Shown one piece after another: positions 42,295 to 50,820 of a DNA stretch of 64,000 nucleotides. The stretch's first letter is position 1; each line of letters starts with the position of its first letter. A model generated the notes under the pieces. That model was not told the origin of the DNA and searched no databases. It worked only from the letters and a program-made list of their open reading frames with translations. Source of the stretch: Pseudoduganella violacea (GTDB taxonomy: Bacteria > Pseudomonadota > Gammaproteobacteria > Burkholderiales > Burkholderiaceae_D); contig NZ_JACHXD010000001.1 in NCBI RefSeq assembly GCF_014191875.1, positions 62,001 through 126,000 of the forward strand, in the 5' to 3' direction. The translations under genes and the position numbers were made by a program.

Positions 42295-44148
42295 TCAAAC
42301 GCGCAGCGCGGGGCGCTGGCGGAACCACTGCTCCAGCATCATCAGCACCCAGACCATGGTGCCGTGGTAGCCCGCGTGCTCGGACAGGTGCTGGCCCACC
42401 AGCTGTTCGATGAATTCGCCGCGCACGATCTTGCGCTTTTTCAGGTCGGTCAGGCTGTCGCTGGCCAGCTGCTGCAAGGGCTTGTGCTGCTGCAGCCAGA
42501 CGCCGAAGGGCAGGCCGAAACCGTGTTTCTGCTTGGTGATGATGGCGTCCGGCAGGAAGCCGCGCAGCGCCTCCTTGAAGAACCAGCGCAGTTGCGTGCC
42601 GTTGAGCTTCTGCTGCGGCGTCAGGCCGGCGGAGAAGGCCACCATCTCGTCGTTGAGGAAGGGGAAGGCCACCTCCATGCCGGCCAGCTCGCAAGCCTTC
42701 ATCACCTTGGGCAGGTCGTTGTCGGCCAGGGTGATCTTCAAGTCCAGCGCCAGCATGCGGTTGATCAGGCTTTTCGCCTCGCTCTGGCCATAGGTGCGGC
42801 TCAAGCTGGCAAGCGGCTGGCCGATGTCGGCGCCGGCCAGGAATTCATCGGTGAACACTTGCTGCGGGCCGTAGCGGCCCAGCAGATTATAGGTTTCCAG
42901 GCGCGCCGGCATGGCGACCGAGGCCTGCTCGATATAACTGCGCGCCTTGCGCAGCAGGCGCACCCTCTCGCCGCCGGGGAAGTTGAACACGGCCGGTTCC
43001 AGCAAGGCCTTGCGCAGCAGTTCCGGCACGCGCTCATACAGCGCGAACACATGCTGCTTGGCGTAGCGTTCATTGCCGCCAAACAGCTCGTCGCCGCCGT
43101 CGCCGCCGAACATGCGGGTGATGCCGTCGGCCCGCGCCATGCGGGCGCAGTAAAAGGCCGGCACGGCGGAGGCGTTGCCGAAGGGCTGGTCGAAGACCTG
43201 GGCGATCTGGGGAATGGCGGATACCACATCGTCCGGCGTCACATAGTACTCATGGTGGGCGGTGCCGAAATGGCGCGAGGCGATGCGCGCATACTCCATC
43301 TCATCATAGCCCTGCGCCTCGAAGCCGATCGAGTAAGTCTGGGCCGGCGCGCCGCCCACATCGCACAGGATGCCGGCAATGGTGGAGCTGTCGGTGCCGC
43401 CGCTGAGGAAAGCGCCGACCTTGTGGCCACCGGCCGCCTCGCGCACGCTGCTGCGCAGCAGGGACAGGAATTCCTCGCGCAGCTCGGCGAAGGAGCGCTT
43501 GCCCTCTTCCTGGAACTGCATGCGCCAGTAGGGCCGGGTTTCGATGCGGCCCTGGCGGTAATGCAGGAATTCGCCCGGCAGCAGGCGCTGCTGCTGGCGG
43601 TAGGCGGTGCCGGGGCTGGGCACCATATGGAAGTAGACGTAGTTGTACAGGCCTTGCGCATCGAGTTCATTGCCGGCCTGAGGATGGCGCGCCAGCGCAT
43701 CGGCCGAACTGGCGAACAGCAGGCTTTCGCCGGCCAGCTGCCAGTACAGGGGATGGGTGCCGAGGCGGTCGGTGGCCAGCATGGCTTCGCCGCTGGCTTC
43801 ATCCAGCACGCAGATGGCGAAAGCGCCATGCAGGGCGGCGCTTAGGCGCTCCGCGCCCATCTGGCGCCAGGCGTTGCCCAAGGCCGCCGCCAAGCCTTGG
43901 GAGGCGGCCTGCTGCGCCAGCGCCGCATCGCGCAGCACGGGACTGCCCCACACGGCCACCAGCAAGCTGCCGTCGCGGTGCAGATGGGCGCTGCCTGCCT
44001 GCGCAACGACGGCAGCGGCGCTGCGCGTAGCGGCTTCGCTGTACGCCGCCGACTGGTCGAAGCGCGCCAGCGGCGCGGCCATCGCATCCACCACTTCCTT
44101 GCCGGCGCCGCCGGCGCCGTAACCCATCCACCCACACAAGCCGCTCAT
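42295..44148 (-). CDS. Asparagine-synthase-like protein with Ser2, exosortase-associated
   Basis: A 617-residue protein with both halves of asparagine synthetase: a class II glutaminase-like N-terminus and the ATP-binding domain with SGGTDSS at about residues 264-270, then GGDGGDELFGGNERY. The N-terminus reads MSGLCGWMGY: Ser stands at position 2 where the glutaminase nucleophile Cys should be, and the nearby Cys5 aligns with a non-catalytic position. It may use free ammonia, or the real acceptor could be another amine. The start is the ATG at 44148, with AAGGAAAGC upstream. It belongs to the acyl module with the PLP decarboxylase and AMP ligase genes, 100 bases upstream. Confidence 0.85.
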   Translation of the reverse strand: MSGLCGWMGYGAGGAGKEVVDAMAAPLARFDQSAAYSEAATRSAAAVVAQAGSAHLHRDGSLLVAVWGSPVLRDAALAQQAASQGLAAALGNAWRQMGAERLSAALHGAFAICVLDEASGEAMLATDRLGTHPLYWQLAGESLLFASSADALARHPQAGNELDAQGLYNYVYFHMVPSPGTAYRQQQRLLPGEFLHYRQGRIETRPYWRMQFQEEGKRSFAELREEFLSLLRSSVREAAGGHKVGAFLSGGTDSSTIAGILCDVGGAPAQTYSIGFEAQGYDEMEYARIASRHFGTAHHEYYVTPDDVVSAIPQIAQVFDQPFGNASAVPAFYCARMARADGITRMFGGDGGDELFGGNERYAKQHVFALYERVPELLRKALLEPAVFNFPGGERVRLLRKARSYIEQASVAMPARLETYNLLGRYGPQQVFTDEFLAGADIGQPLASLSRTYGQSEAKSLINRMLALDLKITLADNDLPKVMKACELAGMEVAFPFLNDEMVAFSAGLTPQQKLNGTQLRWFFKEALRGFLPDAIITKQKHGFGLPFGVWLQQHKPLQQLASDSLTDLKKRKIVRGEFIEQLVGQHLSEHAGYHGTMVWVLMMLEQWFRQRPALRV

Positions 44149-44186
44149 GATGCTTTCCTTGTTCGATGTTGAAGTCCGGCCGCAGC

Positions 44187-44200
44187 GCCGGGCGCCCGGC
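44187..44200. repeat. Perfect GC-rich palindrome between the decarboxylase and asparagine-synthase-like genes
   Basis: GCCGGGCGCCCGGC reads the same on both strands and lies in the 100-base gap. Such a sequence can be a transcript stem or a binding site, but in this GC-rich DNA it may be chance. Confidence 0.3.
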
Positions 44201-44248
44201 CCCGGCTTGGCAGCGGCGCCTGCGCAGAAATGGTTTGGACCGGCGCGC

Positions 44249-45484
44249 CTAGACCAGCACCTCAACCGCCGTTGGATGGCTGAGGAAGGCAGCCGGGCTG
44301 GCCGTGCGGCCATAGGCGCCCGATTGCAGCAGCACCACCAGATCGCCCGCCTGGGCCTGGCCCAGTTCCATCTGGTCGGCCAGCAGGTCGAGCGGCGTGC
44401 ACAGGGGGCCGACCACGGAGGCGGTTTCGCGCGGGCCGCCCGCCACCCGGGTGCCGATGACGACCGGGTAGTTCTTGCGTATCACCTGGCCGAAATTGCC
44501 GGAAGCCGAGAGGTGATGGTGCAAGCCGCCGTCAGCGACCAGGTAGACCTGGCCGCGCGACTCCTTGCGGTCCACCACGCGGCAGACGTAAGCTCCCGCC
44601 TCGCCCACCAGATAGCGTCCCAGCTCGATCACGATCTGTGCCTGCCCCAGTTGCGGACGCGCCTCTTCCAGCAGGCGGCGCAGATTGGCGCCCACCGCTT
44701 CCAGGTCCAGCCGCTCTTCGCCGGGGAAGTAGGGAATGCCGAAACCGCCGCCGATATTCACGATGCGCGGTGCACGCGGCGCATCCTGCGCCAGGCGGAT
44801 GGCCAGCGCCAGCGTTTTTTCGTGCGCCTCCTGGATCGCCGCCGCTTTCAGGTTCTGCGAGCCGCTGAAGATGTGGAAGCCGTGAAAATCCAGTTCCAGC
44901 TCGGCGATACGACGCAGCATCTGCGGCACGCGCTCGGCATCGACGCCGAACTGTTTCGGGCCGCCGCCCATCTTCATGCCCGAGGACTTCAATTCGAAAT
45001 CGGGATTCACGCGCACCGCCACCTGGGGCTGGATGCCGAGGCGCTGGCCGATGAGAGCGGCGCGTTCCATCTCGCCTTCCGATTCCAGGTTCAGCACGAT
45101 GCCGGCCGCGATCGCGCAGGACAATTCGGCATCGCTCTTGCCGGGACCGGCGAAGCTGATGCGGGCCGGGTCCATGCCGGTATCGAGCGCCACATGCAGC
45201 TCGCCGCCGGAAGCGACATCGATGCCGTCGACCAGGCCCGCCATATGCTGCACCACGGCCGGCATGGGATTGGCTTTCATCGCGTAGTGCAGATGCACGT
45301 CCGTAGGCAGATGCTTGCGCAGCAGGGCCACGCGCTCCGTCATGGCGCGCCGTTCGTAGACGTAGAAGGGAGTCTGGCCGACGCGCTGCGCCAGGCGCGC
45401 CAGCGGAATGCCGCCGATGTACAAGCTGTCGTCCTTGACTTCGAACTGCAGCAGGGCCGCGTGCTGCGGACGCGGCGCGCTCAT
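44249..45484 (-). CDS. PLP-dependent decarboxylase, exosortase A system-associated
   Basis: A 411-residue fold type III (alanine-racemase/ornithine-decarboxylase-like) enzyme. PLP binds Lys70 in HLHYAMKANP; VNIGGGFGIPY and the phosphate-loop region follow, and VVGPLCTPLDLL carries the conserved Cys of diaminopimelate/ornithine decarboxylases. This is the subfamily next to exosortase A. The start at 45484 overlaps the ligase stop (ATGA). It is expected to remove the carboxyl group from an amino acid, perhaps a carrier-bound one; the AMP ligase, acyl carrier protein and aminotransferase of the module are in line with that. The product may be an amine attached to the polysaccharide. Confidence 0.9.
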   Translation of the reverse strand: MSAPRPQHAALLQFEVKDDSLYIGGIPLARLAQRVGQTPFYVYERRAMTERVALLRKHLPTDVHLHYAMKANPMPAVVQHMAGLVDGIDVASGGELHVALDTGMDPARISFAGPGKSDAELSCAIAAGIVLNLESEGEMERAALIGQRLGIQPQVAVRVNPDFELKSSGMKMGGGPKQFGVDAERVPQMLRRIAELELDFHGFHIFSGSQNLKAAAIQEAHEKTLALAIRLAQDAPRAPRIVNIGGGFGIPYFPGEERLDLEAVGANLRRLLEEARPQLGQAQIVIELGRYLVGEAGAYVCRVVDRKESRGQVYLVADGGLHHHLSASGNFGQVIRKNYPVVIGTRVAGGPRETASVVGPLCTPLDLLADQMELGQAQAGDLVVLLQSGAYGRTASPAAFLSHPTAVEVLV

Positions 45485-47067
45485 TGCTGGCCCTCCGCGA
45501 ACACGTTCTCATACTGCTGGCTGAGCAGCTTGCGGTCGATCTTGCCGTTCGGGTTGCGCGGCAGGGCCGCCTCGGCGATCACCACCTTCTGCGGCAGCAT
45601 ATAGGCCGGCAGGTGCGGCTTGACGGCGGCCAGCAGGTCGGAGGCGGTCAAGGCCACGCCTTCGCGCGGGAAGGCGACCACCACGATGGCCTGGCCCAGG
45701 GCCGGGTGCTTGACGCCGAGAGCGGCCGCTTCGGCCACCGCGTCGCGCGCATACACCACTTCCTCGACCTCGGTCGGGCTGACGCGGTAGCCGGAGGTCT
45801 TGATCATTTCGTCATTGCGGCTGATGAAGTAGAGGAAGCCTTCCTCGTCCTTGCGCACGGTATCGCCGGACCACACGGCCAGCTCGGTCAGCGGCAGGCC
45901 GTAGTGGCGCGGCGCCACCGGCTTGAAGCGTTCGGCGGTCTTGGCCGGATCGTTCCAGTAGCCCAGCGACACCAGCGCGCCGCGGTGCACCAGCTCGCCC
46001 GGTTCGCCCGGCGCGCACTCGCTGCCGTCGGGGCGCAGCACCATCACTTCCGCGTTCGGGATGGCCTTGCCCATGGAATCGGGGCGGCGTTCCAGCTCGG
46101 ACGGCGGCAGGAAGGTGGAGCGGAAAGCTTCGGTCAAGCCATACATCAGGAAGGGCTTGGCGTTCGGCAGGGCCGCGCGCAGCGCATCGAGCGTGGGGCG
46201 CTGCATGGCGCCGCCGGAATTGGTCAGATAGCGCAGGGTGCAGTCGGCCGGCCAGTTCAGGGGCGCCAGCTGTATCCACAGCGGCGGCACGGCGGCCAGG
46301 CCGGTGATGCGTTCGGCCACCACGGCGTTCAACACGTCGCGCGGCAGCAGGTGGTTGATCAGCACCGCCGTGGCGCCGACATGGAAGGCCGTGGTGAGCT
46401 GGCTCAGGCCATAGTCGAAGCTGAGCGGCAGCACGGCCAGCAGGCGGTCGGCCGGGGTGTTTTCCAGATAGCTGGCGACGCTCTGCGCGCCGGCCACCAG
46501 ATTGCGGTGCGACAGCACCACGCCTTTCGGCTTGCCGGTGCTGCCCGAGGTGTAGAGGATGGCGGCCATATCGCCGTCGATGGCGCGGTGTGGCGCGCCG
46601 TCGCTTGCAGCGCTCAGCGCCGCGTCCCAGGCCAGCACCTCGACACCGGGCAGCTGCGGCAGCTCGCCATTGCCGCCGACGGCGATCACGGTGCGCAGGT
46701 CGCGGCAATGGGCCAGGGCGGCCGCCAGCAATTTGAGGCGGTCGGCCGACGTCACCAATACGCGCACATTGCAGTCGGCCAGGATGTAGGCCACCTGTTC
46801 CGGCTTGAGCAGGGGATTGACGGGCACGAAGGCGCCGCCGGCCGCCGCCGCGCCGAACATGGCGGCGACATTCTCCACATTTTTTTCCATGTAGACGGCC
46901 ACGCGCTCGCCGCGTTCCAGGCCGCCGCCGAGCAAGGCGTTGGCAACCTGGCGCACCAGGGCGGCCAGGCTGGCGTAATCCAACCGGCGCTGGCCGTACA
47001 CCAGCGCCTCCGCAGCGGGACTGCGCTGCGCCGAACGGAATATGAAATCGTGTACCAGCTCGCTCAT
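45481..47067 (-). CDS. Acyl-CoA ligase (AMP-forming), exosortase A system-associated
   Basis: A 528-residue member of the ANL superfamily. The AMP motif ILYTSGSTGKPKGVVLSH (about residues 169-186) is intact, with YGLTEAFRSTFLP, WSGDTVRKDEEGF (with the conserved Asp) and the catalytic Lys near the C-terminus in NPNGKIDRKLLSQ. It activates a carboxylic acid as an adenylate and loads it to CoA or to the acyl carrier protein encoded at 49715. The start is the ATG at 47067 with GAGAGGG upstream. It is the first gene of the minus-strand arm of the acyl module and diverges from the aminotransferase gene across a 273-base AT-rich gap. A weak -24/-12-like match, TGGACGC-GGGC-TGGCA, is the complement of 47100-47115. 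Confidence 0.92.
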   Translation of the reverse strand: MSELVHDFIFRSAQRSPAAEALVYGQRRLDYASLAALVRQVANALLGGGLERGERVAVYMEKNVENVAAMFGAAAAGGAFVPVNPLLKPEQVAYILADCNVRVLVTSADRLKLLAAALAHCRDLRTVIAVGGNGELPQLPGVEVLAWDAALSAASDGAPHRAIDGDMAAILYTSGSTGKPKGVVLSHRNLVAGAQSVASYLENTPADRLLAVLPLSFDYGLSQLTTAFHVGATAVLINHLLPRDVLNAVVAERITGLAAVPPLWIQLAPLNWPADCTLRYLTNSGGAMQRPTLDALRAALPNAKPFLMYGLTEAFRSTFLPPSELERRPDSMGKAIPNAEVMVLRPDGSECAPGEPGELVHRGALVSLGYWNDPAKTAERFKPVAPRHYGLPLTELAVWSGDTVRKDEEGFLYFISRNDEMIKTSGYRVSPTEVEEVVYARDAVAEAAALGVKHPALGQAIVVVAFPREGVALTASDLLAAVKPHLPAYMLPQKVVIAEAALPRNPNGKIDRKLLSQQYENVFAEGQQ

Positions 47068-47340
47068 TGCATCCCTCTCGCTTACTTCCTTGCTTAATTT
47101 GCCAGCCCGCGTCCACGCGGACAAAATCCGGCTGTCATCTTAACATTTTAGAATCGAAACGATGCCGTTTTTTTCGCCGCAGCCCCCTGCATTGGGCGGC
47201 AAAATTCATTCCAAAAACAACAACATTCATATTTCTATTGCAACGGATTGTTTTATCATTAAGGCTTGCTGCCGGCTGCCGGACAAGCGGGTTATACTTG
47301 GAAAATATCAAATTAGAAATGCCGTGCTGGCGGGACCGAT

Positions 47341-48624
47341 ATGGGGAATATAAGCATTTCAGACGTCAAGCCCAAGGCTGACAGCGGCTTCGGCGCCACG
47401 CTGCCGGCCAGCACGCCCGCGCCGGCAGCGGCCAATTTCCCCCGTTCGCGCCTGCCGGTGGCGCCGCCGCTGTCGATGGCCTCCTTCCGCCGCGGCGGCG
47501 GGCCGCATGTGCCCTCGATCCTCGATGCCGGCGCGGCGCGCCTGGTCACCTCGGGCCGTGTCGCCATCGCGCTGGCGCTGCGCCAGATGGGCGTGGGCGC
47601 GGGCGACACGGTGCTGGTGCCGTCCTACCACTGCGCCTCGATGGTGGAGCCGGTGATCTGGTCGGGCGCGACCCCGGTGTTCTACCGCATCAATCCCGAC
47701 ACCTCCGTCAAACTGGACGACGTGGCGGCCAAACTCGATGGCCGCGCCAAGGTGCTGATGGCCACCAATTACTTCGGCTTCCCGCAGGACCTGGCGGCGC
47801 TGCGCGCCTTCTGCGATGCGCGCGGCCTGCTGCTGCTGGAAGACTGCGCCCACTCCTTCCTGGGCGAGTACAAGGGCAAGCCGCTCGGCTCCTACGGCGA
47901 CTACGCGATTGCCAGCAGCATGAAGTTCTTCCCGATTTACGAAGGCGGCTGCCTGGTGTCGGCGCGCCATGCGCTGGACCAGGTGGCGCTGCAATCGGCC
48001 GGCCTGGGCTTCGAGGCCAAAGTCCTCATCAATACGCTGGAGGAAGGCTTCGCCTACAACCGCCTGCGCCTGCTGAAAGCCCTGTGCTGGCTGCCGATGA
48101 CCTTGAAGAACCTGCTGTGGAGCCAGATCAAGGCGCGCCGCCACACGGGCGCCCAATCGATGGCGCCGGGATCGTCCGACGGCGGCTTCGGCTTCGACCC
48201 GCGCTGGCTCGACAAGCGCTCTTCCTTCTTCGCGCGCGCGATGCTGAAACTGGTGTCGCGCACGCGCATGGGCGCCCTGCGCCGCCGCAACTACCTGCGC
48301 CTGCAACAGGCGCTGGACGGCCTGCCCGGCTGCCGCCCCCTGCATCCGGTGCTGCCCGACGGGGTCTATCCCTGGGTCTTTCCCTTGCTGACGGACGATC
48401 CGCACGCCATTTTCGGCACGCTGAAAATGGCCGGGGTGCCGGTGATCCGTTTTGGCGAATACCTGTGGCAGGGCGTGGACGCCAGCGTCTGCGCCACCAG
48501 CGTGGACCTGTCGCGCCGCGTGCTGCAATTCCCCTGTCACCAGGAATTGACGGAACAAGAAATGGAATGGATGGTCGACCACATCCGCAATGCGCTGCTG
48601 GCGCAGAAAGCCCCTCCGCTATGA
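47341..48624 (+). CDS. DegT/DnrJ/EryC1-family aminotransferase
   Basis: A 427-residue PLP enzyme of the sugar aminotransferase type. LLEDCAHSF with Asp168 stacks on PLP and Lys195 in SSMKFFPIYEGGCLV is the Schiff-base residue. The N-terminal 45 residues, rich in Ala and Pro, precede the fold. It opens the plus-strand arm of the acyl module and overlaps the GNAT gene by 4 bases. In polysaccharide pathways these enzymes aminate a keto sugar nucleotide; here a role on the acyl-carrier-bound substrate is possible. An AT-rich region upstream contains TATACT at 47293-47298 as a possible -10. Confidence 0.88.
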   Translation: MGNISISDVKPKADSGFGATLPASTPAPAAANFPRSRLPVAPPLSMASFRRGGGPHVPSILDAGAARLVTSGRVAIALALRQMGVGAGDTVLVPSYHCASMVEPVIWSGATPVFYRINPDTSVKLDDVAAKLDGRAKVLMATNYFGFPQDLAALRAFCDARGLLLLEDCAHSFLGEYKGKPLGSYGDYAIASSMKFFPIYEGGCLVSARHALDQVALQSAGLGFEAKVLINTLEEGFAYNRLRLLKALCWLPMTLKNLLWSQIKARRHTGAQSMAPGSSDGGFGFDPRWLDKRSSFFARAMLKLVSRTRMGALRRRNYLRLQQALDGLPGCRPLHPVLPDGVYPWVFPLLTDDPHAIFGTLKMAGVPVIRFGEYLWQGVDASVCATSVDLSRRVLQFPCHQELTEQEMEWMVDHIRNALLAQKAPPL

Positions 48625-49712
48625 GCTGGACCTTGTACCCCGCCACCCAGTTTGCCGCGCATGCCGCGCGCTGGGCCGAATGCAACCGGCGCAGCACCGC
48701 TTCTCCGCTGCTGGAGCCGGATTTCGTACATCCCCTGCTGCGTGAATTCGGCAATGGCGACGAGCAGCTGGTCTGCTACGAACGCCAGGGCGAGCTGCTG
48801 GCCATGGGCATCGTGGCGCGGCGGCGGCGCGGCGTGTGGGAGACGTTCCAGCCCTCGCAGGCGCCGGTCAGCCTGTGGATGCATGCGCCGGGCCTGAACC
48901 TGTCCACGCTATTGGCCGAGCTGACGCGCAAGCTGCCCGGCCTGCCGCTGATGCTGGGCCTGACCCAGCGCGACCCGCAGCTCGAACCGCGCCCCGCGCC
49001 CGGCGGCTGCCTGCGCACGGTGGACTATATCGACACGGCGCGCATCACGCTGGCGGGCAGTTTCGAGGATTACTGGAACGCGCGCGGCAAGAACCTGCGC
49101 AACAACCTGAAAAAACAACGCGCCAAACTGCAGAAGGAAGGCGTGGCCACGCGCATGCAAGTGAGCCGCGCGCCGGAAGAGATGGCGGCGGCGGTGGCCG
49201 ATTACGGCCGGCTGGAAAGCGCTGGCTGGAAGGCGCAGCTGGGCACCGCCATCCATCCGGAGAACGCGCAGGGCCGTTTTTACACCGCGATGCTGGAAGG
49301 CTTTGCGCGGCGCGGCGCGGCCGCCGTCTACCGTTACTGGTTTGACAATCAGCTGGTGGCCATGGACCTGTGCATCGAGGGCGATGGCTGCATGATCGTG
49401 CTGAAGACCACCTACGACGAGACGGTGCCGAGCAGCCTGTCGCCGACCATGCTGATGCGCGAGGAATGCTGCCAGCAGCTGTTCGCCGAGCAGCGCTTCG
49501 CGCGGCTGGAGTTCTACGGCAAGGTAATGGAATGGCATACGCGCTGGACCGATGAAATCCGGACCATGTACCATGTGAACCATTATCGCTGGCCTGTGCT
49601 CCTGCAGCTGCATGCCATCGCTAATCAACGTGCCGCCCTGCGCGGCCAGCGGCCGGCCACCGCCCCCGCTCCCGCGCAATCTCTGCAGCACGGCAACCCA
49701 TCCACGGAGTAA
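48621..49712 (+). CDS. GNAT/FemAB-like acyltransferase (CelD/BcsL-type)
   Basis: A 363-residue protein with the GNAT-like fold of the family often called 'acetyltransferase 6' or CelD/BcsL. Key parts are YWNARGKNLRNNLKKQRAKL (basic helix) and QGRFYTAMLEGFARRGAAAVYRYWFDNQLVAMDLCI. The last 30 residues (APAPAQSLQHGN) look disordered. It is a second FemAB-like protein of the window, different from the one at 16394-17608. It overlaps the aminotransferase stop and ends 2 bases before the acyl carrier protein gene, whose GGAG ribosome site lies inside its end. The expected reaction is acyl or aminoacyl transfer to a sugar or lipid. Confidence 0.82.
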   Translation: MSWTLYPATQFAAHAARWAECNRRSTASPLLEPDFVHPLLREFGNGDEQLVCYERQGELLAMGIVARRRRGVWETFQPSQAPVSLWMHAPGLNLSTLLAELTRKLPGLPLMLGLTQRDPQLEPRPAPGGCLRTVDYIDTARITLAGSFEDYWNARGKNLRNNLKKQRAKLQKEGVATRMQVSRAPEEMAAAVADYGRLESAGWKAQLGTAIHPENAQGRFYTAMLEGFARRGAAAVYRYWFDNQLVAMDLCIEGDGCMIVLKTTYDETVPSSLSPTMLMREECCQQLFAEQRFARLEFYGKVMEWHTRWTDEIRTMYHVNHYRWPVLLQLHAIANQRAALRGQRPATAPAPAQSLQHGNPSTE

Positions 49713-49714
49713 CT

Positions 49715-49963
49715 ATGTATTTGGAAGAAGTAAAAACGATTTTGACCGACGTTCTGAGTCTGGGCACGGCGGGCGCCACGCTCGACGAGCATTCCGCCCT
49801 GCTGGGCAGCATCCCCGAACTCGATTCGATGGCGGTGGTGCAGCTGATCGGCGCGCTGGAAGACCAATTCGGTTTCAGCGTCGACGACGATGAAATCAGC
49901 GCCGCCACCTTTGCGACCGTGGGCAGCCTGGTTGCCTTCGTCAAGTACAAGCTGACGGCATGA
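49715..49963 (+). CDS. Acyl carrier protein, exosortase A system-associated
   Basis: An 82-residue acyl carrier protein. Ser38 in LDSMAVVQLIGALED is the phosphopantetheine site. It has the usual acidic helices (EDQFGFSVDDDEISA). It follows the GNAT gene by 2 bases and overlaps the hydrolase 2 gene by 4. It is too divergent from fatty-acid ACPs to be housekeeping; in the module it probably carries the acid activated by the AMP ligase, to be acted on by the decarboxylase, aminotransferase or hydrolases. Confidence 0.92.
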   Translation: MYLEEVKTILTDVLSLGTAGATLDEHSALLGSIPELDSMAVVQLIGALEDQFGFSVDDDEISAATFATVGSLVAFVKYKLTA

Positions 49964-50820
49964 ACCAACACCCTGCGCCGCCGCACGCCGAGCCTTTCTT
50001 TTTGAAGGCCGGCACGGGGGCGCGCTTTTGCGTGTTCCACGCCGCCGCCGGCGCCTGCCGCGGCGCTTTCCTGTACGTGCATCCCTTTGCCGAGGAAATG
50101 AACAAGGCGCGCCGCATGGCCGCCTTGCAAGCGCGCGCCATGGCGGCGCAGGGTTACGCGGTATTGCAGATCGATTTATACGGCTGCGGCGACAGCAGCG
50201 GCGATTTCGCCGACGCGCGCTGGGAAATCTGGCTGGACGACCTGGCACGCGGGGCGCAGTGGCTGCGCGAGCGTGTGGGCGCCGCGCTGGAACAGGAAAT
50301 CGGCTTGTGGGGCTTGCGCCTGGGCGCCCTGCTTGCGCTGGACTATGCGCGCCAGGCGGCGCAGCCGCCTTCCGTCCTGCTGCTGTGGCAAGCGGTGACG
50401 AATGGCGCCAATTTCATGACGCAATTCCTGCGCCTGAAACTGGCCAACCAGATGCTGGCCGAGGGCCAGGAAAAAAATGGCGGCACCGCCGCCCTGCGCG
50501 CCACGCTGGCGGCGGGCGAGCCGCTGGAAATCGCGGGCTATACGCTGGCGCCCGCGCTGGCGCAGTCGATTGAAGCGCTGGACGCGGCCAAGTTCGGGCC
50601 GCCACCCTGTCCGCTGCGCTGGTTCGAGATCGTGGCGGAGGAAGGCCGTCCGCTGCCGCCGGCCGCCGCGCGCGTGCTGCACGGCTGGCAGGAAGGCGGC
50701 GAGATATCCGCCCTGACGGTGGCGGGCCAGCCCTTCTGGACCACCCAGGAAATCAGCGAATGCCCTGCCTTGCTGGATGCAACGGCGGCGGCCTTGAAGG
50801 AAGCCTGCCATGCAGCTTGA
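49960..50820 (+). CDS. Exosortase A system-associated hydrolase 2 (alpha/beta, no nucleophile)
   Basis: A 286-residue alpha/beta-hydrolase-fold protein of the subfamily that travels with exosortase A. FLYVHPFAEEMNKAR is the oxyanion-hole region and LQIDLYGCGDSSGDF the second strand. The nucleophile elbow reads WGLRLGALLA: Arg stands where Ser/Cys normally is. So either another residue serves as nucleophile or the protein is a pseudo-hydrolase. It overlaps the hydrolase 1 gene by 11 bases. Thioester cleavage on the acyl carrier protein would be the natural job for an active member; here the Arg argues for a binding or regulatory role. Confidence 0.85.
   Translation: MNQHPAPPHAEPFFLKAGTGARFCVFHAAAGACRGAFLYVHPFAEEMNKARRMAALQARAMAAQGYAVLQIDLYGCGDSSGDFADARWEIWLDDLARGAQWLRERVGAALEQEIGLWGLRLGALLALDYARQAAQPPSVLLLWQAVTNGANFMTQFLRLKLANQMLAEGQEKNGGTAALRATLAAGEPLEIAGYTLAPALAQSIEALDAAKFGPPPCPLRWFEIVAEEGRPLPPAAARVLHGWQEGGEISALTVAGQPFWTTQEISECPALLDATAAALKEACHAA

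Noticed and set aside
40864..43845. Very long open frame on the plus strand (993 codons) opposite the GT2 and asparagine-synthase-like genes
   Set aside because: Antisense to well-recognised genes; long antisense frames are expected in GC-rich DNA, and the translation is His/Gln/Gly-rich without domain motifs.
47100..47115. Minus-strand TGGACGC-GGGC-TGGCA before the acyl-CoA ligase gene as a sigma-54 promoter
   Set aside because: The -24 half matches poorly and the -12 has one mismatch; mentioned in the ligase entry only.
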